Assembly (NCBI GenBank): GCA_004294445.1
Contig: REAZ01000023.1
Span: 1-64,000, forward strand
From: Cytophagales bacterium
Lineage (GTDB): Bacteria > Bacteroidota > Bacteroidia > Cytophagales > Thermoflexibacteraceae
Reading direction: 5' to 3'
DNA length: 64,000 nt
Positions 1 to 10,028 of this stretch are shown piece by piece (positions within the stretch are counted from its first letter, which is position 1; the number at the start of each line of letters is the position of its first letter). Below the pieces are notes generated by a model. The model saw only the letters and a list, made by a program, of their open reading frames with translations, had not been told where the DNA came from and ran no database searches. The position numbers were made by a program, and so were the translations under genes.

Positions 1-1932
1 CATAAATTTACGGTTTTCTGTTCCCCCAAATTGGTCTTGAAAACCATCAGAAAGCAGATAGAGCATGGTTTTCTTACTTAGCAAAATTTCATGTTTTTGA
101 TAGGAAAAATTTTCATCAAAATTTGTATCAATTGGTTTTTTATTGGCTTTAACCTCTATAAGTTCTTGGTTTTGAACATAATAAAGTGAGTTCATAGCTC
201 CTGCATAAGTAATTTTAGTTGTCTGAGAAGATTCAGGCAACGGTGAGAGATTTTCCAAACTTACTATCGAAATGTCCATGCCATCTTTAACTTTCCCTTC
301 GGAATGGGAAAGTGTTTTTTCCAATAAAGCAGGCATCAAATTTAGAATTTGATTAGGTTCATAAATTTCTTGGTCATGGACTATTTGGTTCAAAATGTTG
401 TTTCCAATCATGGTCATAAAAGCCCCCGACACGCCATGCCCTGTGCAATCGGCAACGGCAATAATTTTTTGATTTCCTTTGTCGGCAAAAAAATAAAAAT
501 CACCAGAAACAATATCACGAGGGCGGAAAAATACAAAGCAATCTAAGTGCTTTTGCAATTCGGATTCTTTTGGAATAATTGCGTTTTGGATACGCAAGGC
601 ATAATTGATAGAAGAAACAATATCGTCCCGTTGTTTGGCAACCGTATGCAAGGTAGTATTAAGTTCCTCATTTGTCTGGTTCAGTTCGTAGGTTCGTTCG
701 CCTACCTTTTGCTCCAAAACCACATTTTGCTCTTGAATCAATTTAAGATTTTCGGCTTGTGCTTTCAGGGTTTCTTTGCGATACAAATTGATTTTGTCGC
801 CTAAGGCAACGGAAAATATGACCAATTCGGCTGTAGAACCAATATGAAAAAAATAAAGTGTAAATATGGTGGCGGGTAACAAATTGGCAAAAGTCAAATT
901 GACGGCATTAAGCAAAACAAGATAGAGCAAAAAAGCTATCAGAAACAACAACGCAGGTTTGTAGTCTTTCTTTTTGTAGAGATAAAACGCCGACCATGCA
1001 ACCAAAATATTGCCAAAAACATTGACTATCTGGTACAAAAACACATTCAGATTGACAAAGCCTAACAAAAAAATAATAATGACCAAAATCTGTAAGCCAA
1101 TCGAAATATCTAAAAGCTTTTTTCCTGTTCGGTATTGAGTACCGAGTTGTAGGAAATTTTGGGTAAAAAGTGCCAAACAAATACTTGCCAAAGATACATA
1201 CACCGCAAAGTAATCATCAATCAGAAAGGCGTATTTGCCCATCAGAGGCACTGGATAGCCTTTGATAAAAAACGTAGTGATAACGAGAAAAAAGGAATAA
1301 GAAACATAGTAAAAGTAAGAAAGATTACGAGTTGTGATGCCCAAAAACAGGTTATACAAAATCATAATCAAAATTCCGCCAAAAAATAGGATATCAAGAG
1401 CCGATTGCCAAAAAACAAAACTCGATGCGTGGGCTTCGGGCAAAATATACATTTGCAACCAAAGCGGCACGCGGGAAGAAGCCCGCAAATAACAAGTAAG
1501 CGTATCAGGACTCGAAGGCAACAAAAAAGGCGAATTAGGCACATCCATTTCAGGTTTTCGTGCCAAAACTGTTTTTTGCATAATGAGCTTATTATTGGCT
1601 ACTACATACAGCTCGGCAGTATCCAAAACGGGATTTACTAATCGCAAGAACGATTTTTCTTGAGTTGTGTTTAATACCTTAAATTTGACCCAAAAAGCAG
1701 AGGAAGTAATGCCAAAATTGGTATAATATCGATTGGGGACATAGAATTTTTGGTCGGATATTTTCCGAATCTGCTCAAAACTAATTTGGTGTTCAGCATC
1801 TTCAAAAGCCCAAACTTGTTCATTTTGAAGCGGGAAATAAGTTTGTTTAGTATTTAAAACGGTAGTTTTTTGGGCATACAAAAACCCAGATAAGTAGCAA
1901 AAATATAACACAAACAATATAGTGTGCTTCAT
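1..1932 (-). CDS. 7TM-DISM sensor with SpoIIE/PP2C phosphatase domain, C-terminus cut by window edge
   Basis: Membrane receptor expected to sense an extracytoplasmic ligand and dephosphorylate a partner such as an anti-anti-sigma factor. The frame is open from an ATG at 1930-1932 to base 1, giving 644 codons. A signal peptide (start MKHTILFVLYFCYLSG, likely cleavage before QKTT) is followed by a periplasmic beta domain to about residue 170, seven hydrophobic helices to about 390, a coiled coil, and a PP2C-type domain. The phosphatase motifs ADCTGHGVSGAFM, DGMDISIV and LLSDGFQDQFGG are all present. Comparison with the related protein at 19142-20836 suggests roughly 50-60 residues are missing past the left edge. 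The domain assignment is secure; ligand and target are unknown. Confidence 0.9.
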   Translation of the reverse strand, partial: MKHTILFVLYFCYLSGFLYAQKTTVLNTKQTYFPLQNEQVWAFEDAEHQISFEQIRKISDQKFYVPNRYYTNFGITSSAFWVKFKVLNTTQEKSFLRLVNPVLDTAELYVVANNKLIMQKTVLARKPEMDVPNSPFLLPSSPDTLTCYLRASSRVPLWLQMYILPEAHASSFVFWQSALDILFFGGILIMILYNLFLGITTRNLSYFYYVSYSFFLVITTFFIKGYPVPLMGKYAFLIDDYFAVYVSLASICLALFTQNFLQLGTQYRTGKKLLDISIGLQILVIIIFLLGFVNLNVFLYQIVNVFGNILVAWSAFYLYKKKDYKPALLFLIAFLLYLVLLNAVNLTFANLLPATIFTLYFFHIGSTAELVIFSVALGDKINLYRKETLKAQAENLKLIQEQNVVLEQKVGERTYELNQTNEELNTTLHTVAKQRDDIVSSINYALRIQNAIIPKESELQKHLDCFVFFRPRDIVSGDFYFFADKGNQKIIAVADCTGHGVSGAFMTMIGNNILNQIVHDQEIYEPNQILNLMPALLEKTLSHSEGKVKDGMDISIVSLENLSPLPESSQTTKITYAGAMNSLYYVQNQELIEVKANKKPIDTNFDENFSYQKHEILLSKKTMLYLLSDGFQDQFGGTENRKFM

Positions 1933-2214
1933 GTCTTAAATTAAGAAAATTGCTATTATGCAATAAATTGCGATAAAATTTATTTGGTCATAAATTGGGA
2001 GCAGTTGCAAGATAGCAAATTTATTCAAAAACATAACTTATGCAGAAGTATTAAAAATTTCTTTGGTTTTATTTCTTACACCCGAATTCCCCAAATTAAC
2101 ACATCATCATTTTGTTGGTGCGCTCGTACATCTATCAATCTCACACGCTATAATTTAAATAATGATAATTATTTCTATATTTACAGAAAAAATAATGTTT
2201 TTTAAGCTACAATT

Positions 2215-4755
2215 TTGAAAAATTTGCCAAATATTTCCGACAACAAACAAATGATGCCTGCTTTTTGGAATAGCAAAGTCGAAGGCTTCTTTACACAAAT
2301 TCAGAGCAATATAGGTGGACTCACTACCAGCGAAGCCCAAAAGCGGCTCAAGGTTTTGGGTAAAAATCAAATCAAGGAGAAACAGCAAGAAACTACTTTT
2401 TCTTTATTGCTCAAGCAGTTCAAAAGTCCTATTTCTCTAATGCTCATTGCAGCGGCGATTTTGTCGTTTTTCCTACGCCAGCCTACCGATGCCATAATTA
2501 TTTTGATTATTATTTTAGCAAGTGGCTTGCTCGGCTTTTGGCAGGAAAAGGGGGCTTCTGATGCTATGCAAAAGCTACTTTCGATGGTCAAAGTTACCGC
2601 TACCATCAGTCGAGATGGAAAAAAAACAGCCATTCCCTTAGAAAATATTGTGGTAGGAGATGTGGTTTGGCTAAGTGCGGGAGATATAGTGCCTGCGGAC
2701 TGCCTTGTTATCGAGGCTAATAACCTGATAGTCAATGAGGCAACACTTACAGGAGAAACTTTCCCTGTAGATAAATTTGTGGGCGTACTCCCTGCCGAAA
2801 CGCCTTTGGCGAAACGCACTAACAGTTTATTTATGGGGTCGAGCATCGTAAGTGGGAGCGGAAAGGCTGCGGTAGTGCATACGGGTAAGGCTACAGAGTT
2901 GGGAAATATTGCAAAACATCTTACTATTATTGCACCTGAAACAGATTTTGAAAAGGGAATAAAGCATTTCGGATTTTTATTGGCAGAAATTACTTTTGTC
3001 TTAGTGCTTATCATTTTTGCCCTCAATGTCGTTTTAGAAGAACCAATAGTAGATGCTTTCCTTTTTTCTCTTGCTATTGCCATTGGGCTTACTCCTCAGC
3101 TACTTCCCGCCATTATTAGCGTTAATCTTGCCAGAGGTGCGGGGCGAATGGCTGAAAAAAAGGTGATTGTTAAGCGGCTTTCTGCCATTCAAGATTTTGG
3201 AAGTATGAATGTCCTTTGCTCCGACAAAACGGGTACACTCACCGAAGGAAAGGTAAAAGTAAGCCAATTTATAGACATCAACGAAAAGCAATCGGACAAA
3301 GTCCTGCAATACGCAACGCTAAATGCCTCTTTGCAAGAAGGTTTCAAAAACCCAATAGACAAGGCAATTTGTGAGTTTACTTTTCCAGAAATATCGACTT
3401 ACAGCAAAAAAGACGAAATTCCGTATGATTTCATCAGAAAACGCCTATCTGTATTGGTCAATAATGCTGAAGAAACAATTTTGATTACCAAAGGTGCATT
3501 AAGCAATATTTTGGAAGTCTGTTCGCAGGTAGAAATTGATGAGAAAATTGAGGATTTTGGCACACATAAAGCGGCTATTCAAGCGCAGTTTGAAAAATGG
3601 AGTAGTCAAGGATTTCGCACTTTGGGCATCGCCTACAGAAAAGTAAATGATGCTACTATTAGACATATAGACGAGAAGAATATGATTTTCTTGGGCTTTA
3701 TTACCCTTTTTGACCCTCCGAAAAAAGACATAAACCTTACTATCAAAGCATTAAAAGAATTAGGTGTTTCCTTAAAAGTGATAACAGGGGATAACCTTTT
3801 AGTAGCAAAAAGTGTCGCGAAAACTATTGGTTTTGAAAGAATTAATACACTTACAGGTATAGAAATGCGCAATCTTTCTAACGAAGCCCTGCTTTACAAG
3901 GTAGGCAATATTGATGTTTTTGCAGAAATAGAACCTAATCAGAAAGAAAATATTGTATTAGCACTTAAGAAAGCGGGATTTGTAGTTGGCTATATGGGCG
4001 ATGGCATTAATGATGCGTCTGCTCTGCACGCCGCTGATGTAGGTATTTCGGTGGATACTGCGGTCGATGTCGCAAAGGATGCTGCTGATATGGTGCTGTT
4101 GGAAAGCAATTTGAATGTGCTGCTCAACGGCATAAAAGAAGGACGAAAAACGTTTGCTAATACGATGAAATATATTTTTATGGCAACGAGTGCCAACTTT
4201 GGAAATATGTTTAGCGTAGCAGGCGCATCTTTGTTTTTACCATTTTTGCCACTGTTGCCCAAGCAAATTTTATTTACAAATCTCCTTACGGATATGCCAG
4301 AAATGATGATTTCTTCCGACCATGTCGAAGAGGAAGCAATTAGGCAGCCCGCCAAATGGGATTTGAAGTTTATTCGTAGGTTTATGATTTACTTTGGCTT
4401 GCTAAGTTCTATTTTTGATTATTTGAGTTTTGCAATACTTATTTATGTTTTTAAAGCAAACGAAAGTCTTTTTCAAACAGGTTGGTTTGTAGAATCAGTC
4501 GCCTCAGCTACTTGCGTGGTTTTCGTGGTGCGTACTCGTTCATTCTTTCTAAAAAGCAAGCCAAGTCGCCCACTTAGCCTGATGCTACTGCTCACTGTAG
4601 GCATTGTGATACTCCTGCCCATCAGCCCATTTGCGGCTTCTTTGGGCTTCGTTCCTCTGCCTTTTACACTTTATCTAACCATTTTCTTCATTGTCTTATG
4701 CTATTTAGCTTGTGCCGAAGCATTAAAAATCTGGTTTTACAAGGGTGTGAAGTGA
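2215..4755 (+). CDS. mgtA: Magnesium-translocating P-type ATPase (MgtA/MgtB-like, type IIIB)
   Basis: Inner-membrane ATPase expected to import Mg2+. The phosphorylation motif CSDKTGTLT has its aspartate near residue 337, and the hinge motif GDGINDASAL lies near 595. The transmembrane motif LTPQLLPAIISVNLARGAG and the stretch KVIVKRLSAIQDFGSMNVL are typical of the Mg2+ branch rather than the Ca2+ or heavy-metal branches. About ten membrane segments are visible. The full reading starts at a TTG (2215). The ATG at 2251 (residue 13, MMPAFW) is an equally plausible start, because family similarity begins around PAFW. It is a single gene with no MgtC-like neighbour. The 282 bases between it and the divergent gene on its left hold no other gene. 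Confidence 0.9.
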   Translation: MKNLPNISDNKQMMPAFWNSKVEGFFTQIQSNIGGLTTSEAQKRLKVLGKNQIKEKQQETTFSLLLKQFKSPISLMLIAAAILSFFLRQPTDAIIILIIILASGLLGFWQEKGASDAMQKLLSMVKVTATISRDGKKTAIPLENIVVGDVVWLSAGDIVPADCLVIEANNLIVNEATLTGETFPVDKFVGVLPAETPLAKRTNSLFMGSSIVSGSGKAAVVHTGKATELGNIAKHLTIIAPETDFEKGIKHFGFLLAEITFVLVLIIFALNVVLEEPIVDAFLFSLAIAIGLTPQLLPAIISVNLARGAGRMAEKKVIVKRLSAIQDFGSMNVLCSDKTGTLTEGKVKVSQFIDINEKQSDKVLQYATLNASLQEGFKNPIDKAICEFTFPEISTYSKKDEIPYDFIRKRLSVLVNNAEETILITKGALSNILEVCSQVEIDEKIEDFGTHKAAIQAQFEKWSSQGFRTLGIAYRKVNDATIRHIDEKNMIFLGFITLFDPPKKDINLTIKALKELGVSLKVITGDNLLVAKSVAKTIGFERINTLTGIEMRNLSNEALLYKVGNIDVFAEIEPNQKENIVLALKKAGFVVGYMGDGINDASALHAADVGISVDTAVDVAKDAADMVLLESNLNVLLNGIKEGRKTFANTMKYIFMATSANFGNMFSVAGASLFLPFLPLLPKQILFTNLLTDMPEMMISSDHVEEEAIRQPAKWDLKFIRRFMIYFGLLSSIFDYLSFAILIYVFKANESLFQTGWFVESVASATCVVFVVRTRSFFLKSKPSRPLSLMLLLTVGIVILLPISPFAASLGFVPLPFTLYLTIFFIVLCYLACAEALKIWFYKGVK

Positions 4756-4780
4756 AAGCAAAACATTGTTTGAACAAACA

Positions 4781-4811
4781 TTTCCTTTCTACAATTTATT
4801 TTGTACTTTTG
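4781..4811 (+). promoter_or_regulatory. Putative Bacteroidota promoter for lepA
   Basis: TACTTTTG at 4804-4811 matches the -7 consensus TAnnTTTG. The -33 box is only TTTC at 4781-4784, with the usual 19-base spacing. It lies about 45 bases before the lepA ATG. Only the -7 element is convincing. Confidence 0.4.
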
Positions 4812-4857
4812 CGGTCTGTATGAAACCATAGAAAGGTTTAACAAGTAAAAATTTATA

Positions 4858-6645
4858 ATGAAAAACATACGCAATTTTTGTATCATAGCGCACATAGACC
4901 ATGGCAAAAGTACCCTTGCCGATAGACTATTAGAATATACAAATACCATTGCTAAGCGTGATATGCAAGCCCAACTGCTTGATAACATGGACTTAGAAAG
5001 AGAGAGGGGCATCACCATCAAGAGCCACGCTATCCAGATGAATTATATCTATAAGGGGGAGGAATATATCTTGAACCTGATAGACACTCCAGGTCATGTC
5101 GATTTTGCTTATGAAGTTTCTCGCTCTATTGCGGCTTGCGAAGGGGCTTTGCTCCTTGTGGACGCAGCCCAAGGCGTAGAAGCTCAAACAATCTCCAATC
5201 TTTACATGGCTATTGGGCAGAATCTGGAGATTATCCCTGTCATGAACAAAATAGACCTTCCAGGGGCAATGCCCGAAGAGGTCAAAGACCAAGTAGTAGA
5301 ACTCATTGGTTGCAAAAGAGAGGATGTAATTCCCGCAAGCGGCAAGGAAGGGATAGGCATCAAAGAGATATTAGATGCCATTATCGAGCGTATTCCCGCC
5401 CCAAAAGGAGACCCCGATGCCCCTTTGCAGGCACTGATTTTTGACTCCGTATATAACTCATACAGAGGCATTGAGGTATATTTCCGTATCAGGAATGGCT
5501 CTATCAAGAAAGGCGATAAGGTGAAGTTTGTCGCTACAGATAAAGTATATAATGCAGACGAAGTAGGCACGCTTAAGTTTGAGCAAGTGCCGCAAATGCA
5601 GATTGCTTGCGGCGATGTGGGCTACCTTATTTCAGGCATCAAAAATGCCAAAGAAGTAAAAGTAGGCGATACCATTACCCATGTAGATAGACCTTGCAAA
5701 GAATCGATAGTGGGTTTCGAAGATGTGAAACCAATGGTTTTTGCAGGTATTTATCCTGTAGAAACTACTGATTTTGAGGAGCTAAGGAGTTCGATAGAAA
5801 AACTACAACTCAACGATGCATCGCTGGTATGGGAGCCAGAAACCTCTGCCGCTTTGGGCTTTGGTTTCCGTTGCGGTTTCTTGGGAATGTTGCACATGGA
5901 AATAGTGCAGGAACGCCTTGAAAGAGAGTTTAACATGACTGTTATTACTACAGTCCCTTCAGTGCAGTTTTTTGTGCATCTTACAAATAAGGAAGTAGTG
6001 AAGGTGAGCGCACCCTCTGAAATGCCTGACCCAAGCTACATAGATTATATAGAAGAACCTTACGTAAAAACGCAGATTATCAGCAAATCGGACTATATAG
6101 GGGCGATTATGAAACTATGTATGGACAAGCGTGGACTGCTAAAAAACCAGTCATACATTACGGCTGACCGCGTAGAACTCATCTTTGAAGTACCACTTTC
6201 TGAAATCGTATTTGACTTTTTTGATAAACTTAAGAGCATTTCTCGTGGGTATGCCTCTCTTGATTATGAGCTGATAGGCATGAGAGAAAGCAACATGGTT
6301 AAATTGGATATTATGCTCAACGGCGATAGGGTAGATGCACTTTCAGCGATTGTTCACAGAGATAAGGCTTATGAATGGGGAAGGAAGCTATGCGAAAAAC
6401 TGAAGGAACTTGTGCCAAGACAGCAGTTTGATATTGCTATCCAAGCGGCGATTGGTGGAAAAATTATTGCCCGCGAATCCATAGGAGCGATAAGGAAAAA
6501 CGTGTTGGCGAAGTGCTACGGCGGTGATATTTCTCGTAAGCGAAAACTATTGGACAAGCAGAAAAAAGGCAAAAAGCGTATGCGTCAGATTGGGAACGTG
6601 GAAATACCACAAGAGGCATTTATGGCGGTGCTTAAGTTAGATTAA
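4858..6645 (+). CDS. lepA: Elongation factor 4 (LepA), back-translocating GTPase
   Basis: Ribosome-binding GTPase that remodels stalled or mistranslocated ribosomes. At 595 residues it has the family's usual length. The G1 motif AHIDHGKST is at residues 11-19, followed by the switch region [11 protein letters not shown], the G3 motif DTPGHVDF and the G4 motif NKIDLP. The LepA-specific C-terminal domain ends in a lysine-rich stretch ([20 protein letters not shown]) that contacts rRNA. It has its own promoter and converges on gldD. Identification is secure. Confidence 0.98.
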   Translation: MKNIRNFCIIAHIDHGKSTLADRLLEYTNTIAKRDMQAQLLDNMDLERERGITIKSHAIQMNYIYKGEEYILNLIDTPGHVDFAYEVSRSIAACEGALLLVDAAQGVEAQTISNLYMAIGQNLEIIPVMNKIDLPGAMPEEVKDQVVELIGCKREDVIPASGKEGIGIKEILDAIIERIPAPKGDPDAPLQALIFDSVYNSYRGIEVYFRIRNGSIKKGDKVKFVATDKVYNADEVGTLKFEQVPQMQIACGDVGYLISGIKNAKEVKVGDTITHVDRPCKESIVGFEDVKPMVFAGIYPVETTDFEELRSSIEKLQLNDASLVWEPETSAALGFGFRCGFLGMLHMEIVQERLEREFNMTVITTVPSVQFFVHLTNKEVVKVSAPSEMPDPSYIDYIEEPYVKTQIISKSDYIGAIMKLCMDKRGLLKNQSYITADRVELIFEVPLSEIVFDFFDKLKSISRGYASLDYELIGMRESNMVKLDIMLNGDRVDALSAIVHRDKAYEWGRKLCEKLKELVPRQQFDIAIQAAIGGKIIARESIGAIRKNVLAKCYGGDISRKRKLLDKQKKGKKRMRQIGNVEIPQEAFMAVLKLD

Positions 6646-6659
6646 AAAATATTATACGT

Positions 6660-6694
6660 AAGATTGAGGTTTAGTTTCTCACTTCCTCAATCTT
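6660..6694. terminator. Possible bidirectional hairpin between lepA and gldD
   Basis: AAGATTGAGG (6660-6669) pairs with CCTCAATCTT (6685-6694), a 10-base perfect stem between two convergent genes. It overlaps the last codons of gldD. On the plus strand it is followed by a T-rich run, so it may terminate lepA. Confidence 0.45.
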
Positions 6695-7321
6695 ATTTCT
6701 TCCTATTTTCTTAAATTTTTTTGGATTCAGGTCAAACTTCCTGCTCGTATTCCAATCTATCGTACTCATCATTTTCTCCATATCTTTCTTTATAAAATCT
6801 ATGATAGGTGCAAGCGAATCTGCCTTGGTAGAAGTAGGAAAATACAACGAAGTACGCAAAAAATGTTTGGCTGAGTCGGTAACGTAGAACTGCAAATAAC
6901 TTGGAACATCCCCCTCTATTTCATATACAACACTTGTGTAATTTTTTGGCGTTTTGCTCACTATCTCGTTGATAGCTTGGGCTTTAATATTGTGCTTTTG
7001 GGCTAATTTGAAACAATCATCTACGTAATCTCTAAAATCTTTTTGACTGCGAATAGGCTTATAAGACACATCTATATTTGCATCAAACTGTGGATAATAT
7101 ATCTCTAACCAATACCTATCAGCCAAAAATGAAGTGTCATTCAACAGTTTGGCATAAGCAGAATACTCAAAGCTATAGGGCAATGAATCGGGTAGGGGAG
7201 TATATTGGGCAGTAGGTAGCTCTATGTAATGGTATCCCTTGGGCTTAGGCGTATAAGCTACATCATCAGCACAAGAGATTAGCAAAGACAAAGATAAAAG
7301 CGTAATCAGATATTTATACAT
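6671..7321 (-). CDS. gldD: Gliding motility lipoprotein GldD
   Basis: Outer-envelope lipoprotein required for gliding in Flavobacterium and associated with type IX secretion. It has 216 residues. The signal peptide ends in the lipobox LISC (Cys17). The segment just after it, PKPKGYHYIELP followed by PYSFEYSAYA, is characteristic of GldD. Its start overlaps the gldE end by 8 bases, which implies translational coupling. The upstream order ssb-gldE-gldD is the conserved arrangement in Bacteroidota and supports the call. Confidence 0.93.
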   Translation of the reverse strand: MYKYLITLLSLSLLISCADDVAYTPKPKGYHYIELPTAQYTPLPDSLPYSFEYSAYAKLLNDTSFLADRYWLEIYYPQFDANIDVSYKPIRSQKDFRDYVDDCFKLAQKHNIKAQAINEIVSKTPKNYTSVVYEIEGDVPSYLQFYVTDSAKHFLRTSLYFPTSTKADSLAPIIDFIKKDMEKMMSTIDWNTSRKFDLNPKKFKKIGRNKIEEVRN

Positions 7322-8672
7322 CGGTTTCCTTGTCTGTTTTTGCTTCTTTCAAAGTAATTTTTACAGTTTTGATGCGTTTTTTATCCATCGCTACAACCGA
7401 AAAGACAAAATTGCGGAAACGTTTCTTCTCACCTACTCTGGGCAGTTTGCCAAAAAGTTCTAACAGCAACCCCCCAAGCGACTCGCTATCTCCCTTTATT
7501 TCTTGGAAATAAGAAACGTCAATGTTCAGAATCCTACAAAAATCATAGATAGAAGTTCTTCCCTCGAAAGTATAGTTAAAATTGTCGACCCTGTCAAATT
7601 CCAAGTCTTTTGAGTCAAACTCATCATTGATATCTCCAATAATTTCCTCTATAATGTCTTCCAATGTAATAAGCCCTGAAGTGCCGCCGTACTCATCGGC
7701 TACTACTGCCATGTGTACCCGCTTGCGTTGAAAATCGCGCATTAGGTCGTCTATTTTTTTATTTTCGGGAATGAAATAAACATCTTTGCGGATAAGTTTT
7801 TGCCATTCAAAATCATCTGCTTCATCTAAATATGGCAAAACCTCTTTTATGTATAATATTCCTTCTATTTTATCCAAACTATCACGATAAATAGGTACAC
7901 GAGAGTAGCCAGATTTATTAATAGATGCTAATAACTCCAAAAATTTTATTTGTACATCGAAGGCGTTAATATCTACGCGCGAGCGCATGATTTGCTTGGC
8001 AGAGATAGTTCCAAAGTTTACAATTCCTTTTAAAATCTCTTTTTCTTCGTAAGTCGTTTCATCGCTATTCGTAGTCATTTCTAATGCCTCCTGTAGCTCA
8101 TCTACGGAAACATTGTAGCCCTTTTTCTTGATAAGTTTTTCCACTAATATGCCCATTTGCATTAAAACCCACGAAAATGGGAAAAGCATGGCACTTAGAA
8201 AGTTCATAGGACCAGCAGCAAATTTCGCTACTCCAAATGGATTCTGCCCCGCCGCAACTTTTGGCATTACCTCGCCAAAAAATACAATAAGGGCGGTAAC
8301 ACTCATTGTGAGAATGAATACTTCCAAACCTTGTCCTTGCGATTCATCTATGACCCCAAGCATGAGGTAATTGGAAAGAGTTGCAATACTCACATTCACT
8401 AAATTATTCATAATGAGTATTGTTGCCAAGAGTCTATTAGGATTGTCTAAGAGAGCAGCAATGCTTCTTTCTGCTTTCGAAGAACTACTACGGCACCTGA
8501 GCAACTGTTGAGGAGAGAGAGAGAAAAAGCCTAACTCTGAGCCAGACATAAAAGCAGACGCACCAAGTAAAATAGCAATAACGGCAAAACCGATAGGCAG
8601 TACCACTAACATTTCGTTAGGAGACATAGTAAGTACGCCTCCTAATGTCATTACAAAACAATAACTATCCAC
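7314..8672 (-). CDS. gldE: Gliding motility-associated protein GldE (DUF21/CBS/CorC-like)
   Basis: Membrane protein with an N-terminal DUF21 transporter-like region of about four hydrophobic segments (residues 20-190), a CBS pair (about 205-330, containing SGYSRVPIYRD and YGGTSGLITLEDIIEE), and a C-terminal CorC/HlyC domain. The architecture matches the CorC/CNNM family. Position between ssb and gldD identifies it as GldE, whose overproduction can bypass some gldD defects in Flavobacterium. The start given is GTG; in-frame ATGs at 8651 and 8627 are alternatives. Confidence 0.9.
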   Translation of the reverse strand: MDSYCFVMTLGGVLTMSPNEMLVVLPIGFAVIAILLGASAFMSGSELGFFSLSPQQLLRCRSSSSKAERSIAALLDNPNRLLATILIMNNLVNVSIATLSNYLMLGVIDESQGQGLEVFILTMSVTALIVFFGEVMPKVAAGQNPFGVAKFAAGPMNFLSAMLFPFSWVLMQMGILVEKLIKKKGYNVSVDELQEALEMTTNSDETTYEEKEILKGIVNFGTISAKQIMRSRVDINAFDVQIKFLELLASINKSGYSRVPIYRDSLDKIEGILYIKEVLPYLDEADDFEWQKLIRKDVYFIPENKKIDDLMRDFQRKRVHMAVVADEYGGTSGLITLEDIIEEIIGDINDEFDSKDLEFDRVDNFNYTFEGRTSIYDFCRILNIDVSYFQEIKGDSESLGGLLLELFGKLPRVGEKKRFRNFVFSVVAMDKKRIKTVKITLKEAKTDKETDV

Positions 8673-8689
8673 AATAATTTGGTTTAAAT

Positions 8690-9151
8690 TTAAAACGGTA
8701 AATCATCTGGCTCATTGACGGGGAGTACATCATCACCAGTAGTCGTATTGGGAGTATTTATTTTTTCTTTTGTATATGGCGGCTCTTCTACAGGAGGAGG
8801 AATACCAGCACCGCCACCTCCAGATGTTCCTTTCGGGGTAAGCATAGTCATATTCTCCCCAACTATCTCTGTTAAGTATTTAGTAACACCCTCTTGTTCG
8901 TAGCTACGAGTAGTAAGTTTGCCCTCTACATATACCTTATCGCCTTTTCGCAAATATTTTTCAGCAACTTCAGCTAAACCTCTCCAAAGCACAATGTTAT
9001 GCCACTCTGTTTTGGTTTGCTTATTGCCTTCTTTGTCCTTATAATTTTCGGAAGTTGCCAAAGAAAAAGTAGCTACAGGCGTACCATTTTCTAAGCGTCT
9101 TACCACAGGGTCTTTGCCCAAATTTCCTAATAGAATTACTTTGTTTACCAT
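8690..9151 (-). CDS. ssb: Single-stranded DNA-binding protein
   Basis: Replication and repair ssDNA-binding protein of 153 residues. The N-terminal OB fold (residues 1-105) opens with NKVILLGNLGKDPVVR and contains KTEWHNIVLW. A Gly/Pro-rich linker follows. The acidic tip ends DDLPF, the docking site for partner proteins. It is 17 bases upstream of gldE on the same strand and probably cotranscribed with it. Confidence 0.97.
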   Translation of the reverse strand: MVNKVILLGNLGKDPVVRRLENGTPVATFSLATSENYKDKEGNKQTKTEWHNIVLWRGLAEVAEKYLRKGDKVYVEGKLTTRSYEQEGVTKYLTEIVGENMTMLTPKGTSGGGGAGIPPPVEEPPYTKEKINTPNTTTGDDVLPVNEPDDLPF

Positions 9152-9269
9152 AGTTTTATTGTATAGATGAATCTCAAAACCTTAAAACGAGTTTAAAAAT
9201 AGTTAAAATTTACAGCTTTGCAATCATTTATTAAAAATATTTATGCTATGTAGCTAAAAAAAATCCTTG

Positions 9270-10025
9270 CTACTCCAGTTTAATGTTATTCTGCTCTATA
9301 AATTCCTTGAAAGACTTGCGATAAGTGTCGCTGATAGGCAAAAATACTTTTCCTATTTGTACCTTCTCCTTGTCTATGGAGTCTATTGCTTCCAAAGCAA
9401 CAATGTACGAGTTATGTATCCTAATAAACTGATTAGTAGGTAATTCTGCCTCTAAATTCTTCATTCGCTGCAAGGTAACAATTCTTTGCTGCTGTGTATA
9501 AATCATTACATAGTCTTTCAGACCTTCCACGTACAAAATATCGCTAAGTTTGATTTTTACCAACTTTGTGCCATCTTTTACAAAAATGAAGTTTTGTGAG
9601 GTTTCATTTTGCTTGTCCTGATTTATTTTTTCCTCTGGAATCTGATTTTGAATGTTTTGTACTATTGGTGATAGCCGTTGGTAAACTTTTTCTACGGCTT
9701 TTAAGAACCTGTCGAAGGTAATAGGCTTTAGCAAATAATCTACCACATCAAGTTCATAGCCGTCCAAAGCATATTCAGAATAAGCAGTTGTAAAAATGAC
9801 AAAAGGTTTCTTTGGCAAAATTTTTAAAAGCATAATCCCCGTAATTTCAGGCATTTGTATGTCCGAAAAAAGCAAATTAACGGGCTGCTCACGCAATATT
9901 TCGATGGCAGCAAGCGGACTTGAGCAGGAGGCAACTAACTCCAAATAAGGCACTTTTTTGATGTACTGCTCTAACAGACTACGTGCCAAAGGCTCATCTT
10001 CTACGATAAGGCAAGAGATTGTCAT
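9270..10025 (-). CDS. LytTR-family response regulator
   Basis: Two-component regulator of 251 residues. The receiver domain (1-120) has acidic residues in VEDEP, a phospho-acceptor Asp55 in FSDIQMPE and the conserved lysine in DYLLKPI. The C-terminal LytTR DNA-binding domain (about 148-250) contains IKLSDILYVEGLKDYV and RIHNSYIVAL. No histidine kinase gene is adjacent. It starts only 3 bases after the thrC stop, so it probably shares that transcript. Partner and target genes are unknown. Confidence 0.93.
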   Translation of the reverse strand: MTISCLIVEDEPLARSLLEQYIKKVPYLELVASCSSPLAAIEILREQPVNLLFSDIQMPEITGIMLLKILPKKPFVIFTTAYSEYALDGYELDVVDYLLKPITFDRFLKAVEKVYQRLSPIVQNIQNQIPEEKINQDKQNETSQNFIFVKDGTKLVKIKLSDILYVEGLKDYVMIYTQQQRIVTLQRMKNLEAELPTNQFIRIHNSYIVALEAIDSIDKEKVQIGKVFLPISDTYRKSFKEFIEQNNIKLE

Positions 10026-10028
10026 ATT

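Noticed and set aside
1984..2205. 73-codon frame between the phosphatase and the Mg2+ ATPase
   Set aside because: Low-complexity peptide, no start context, no similarity recognised; likely chance in AT-rich DNA.
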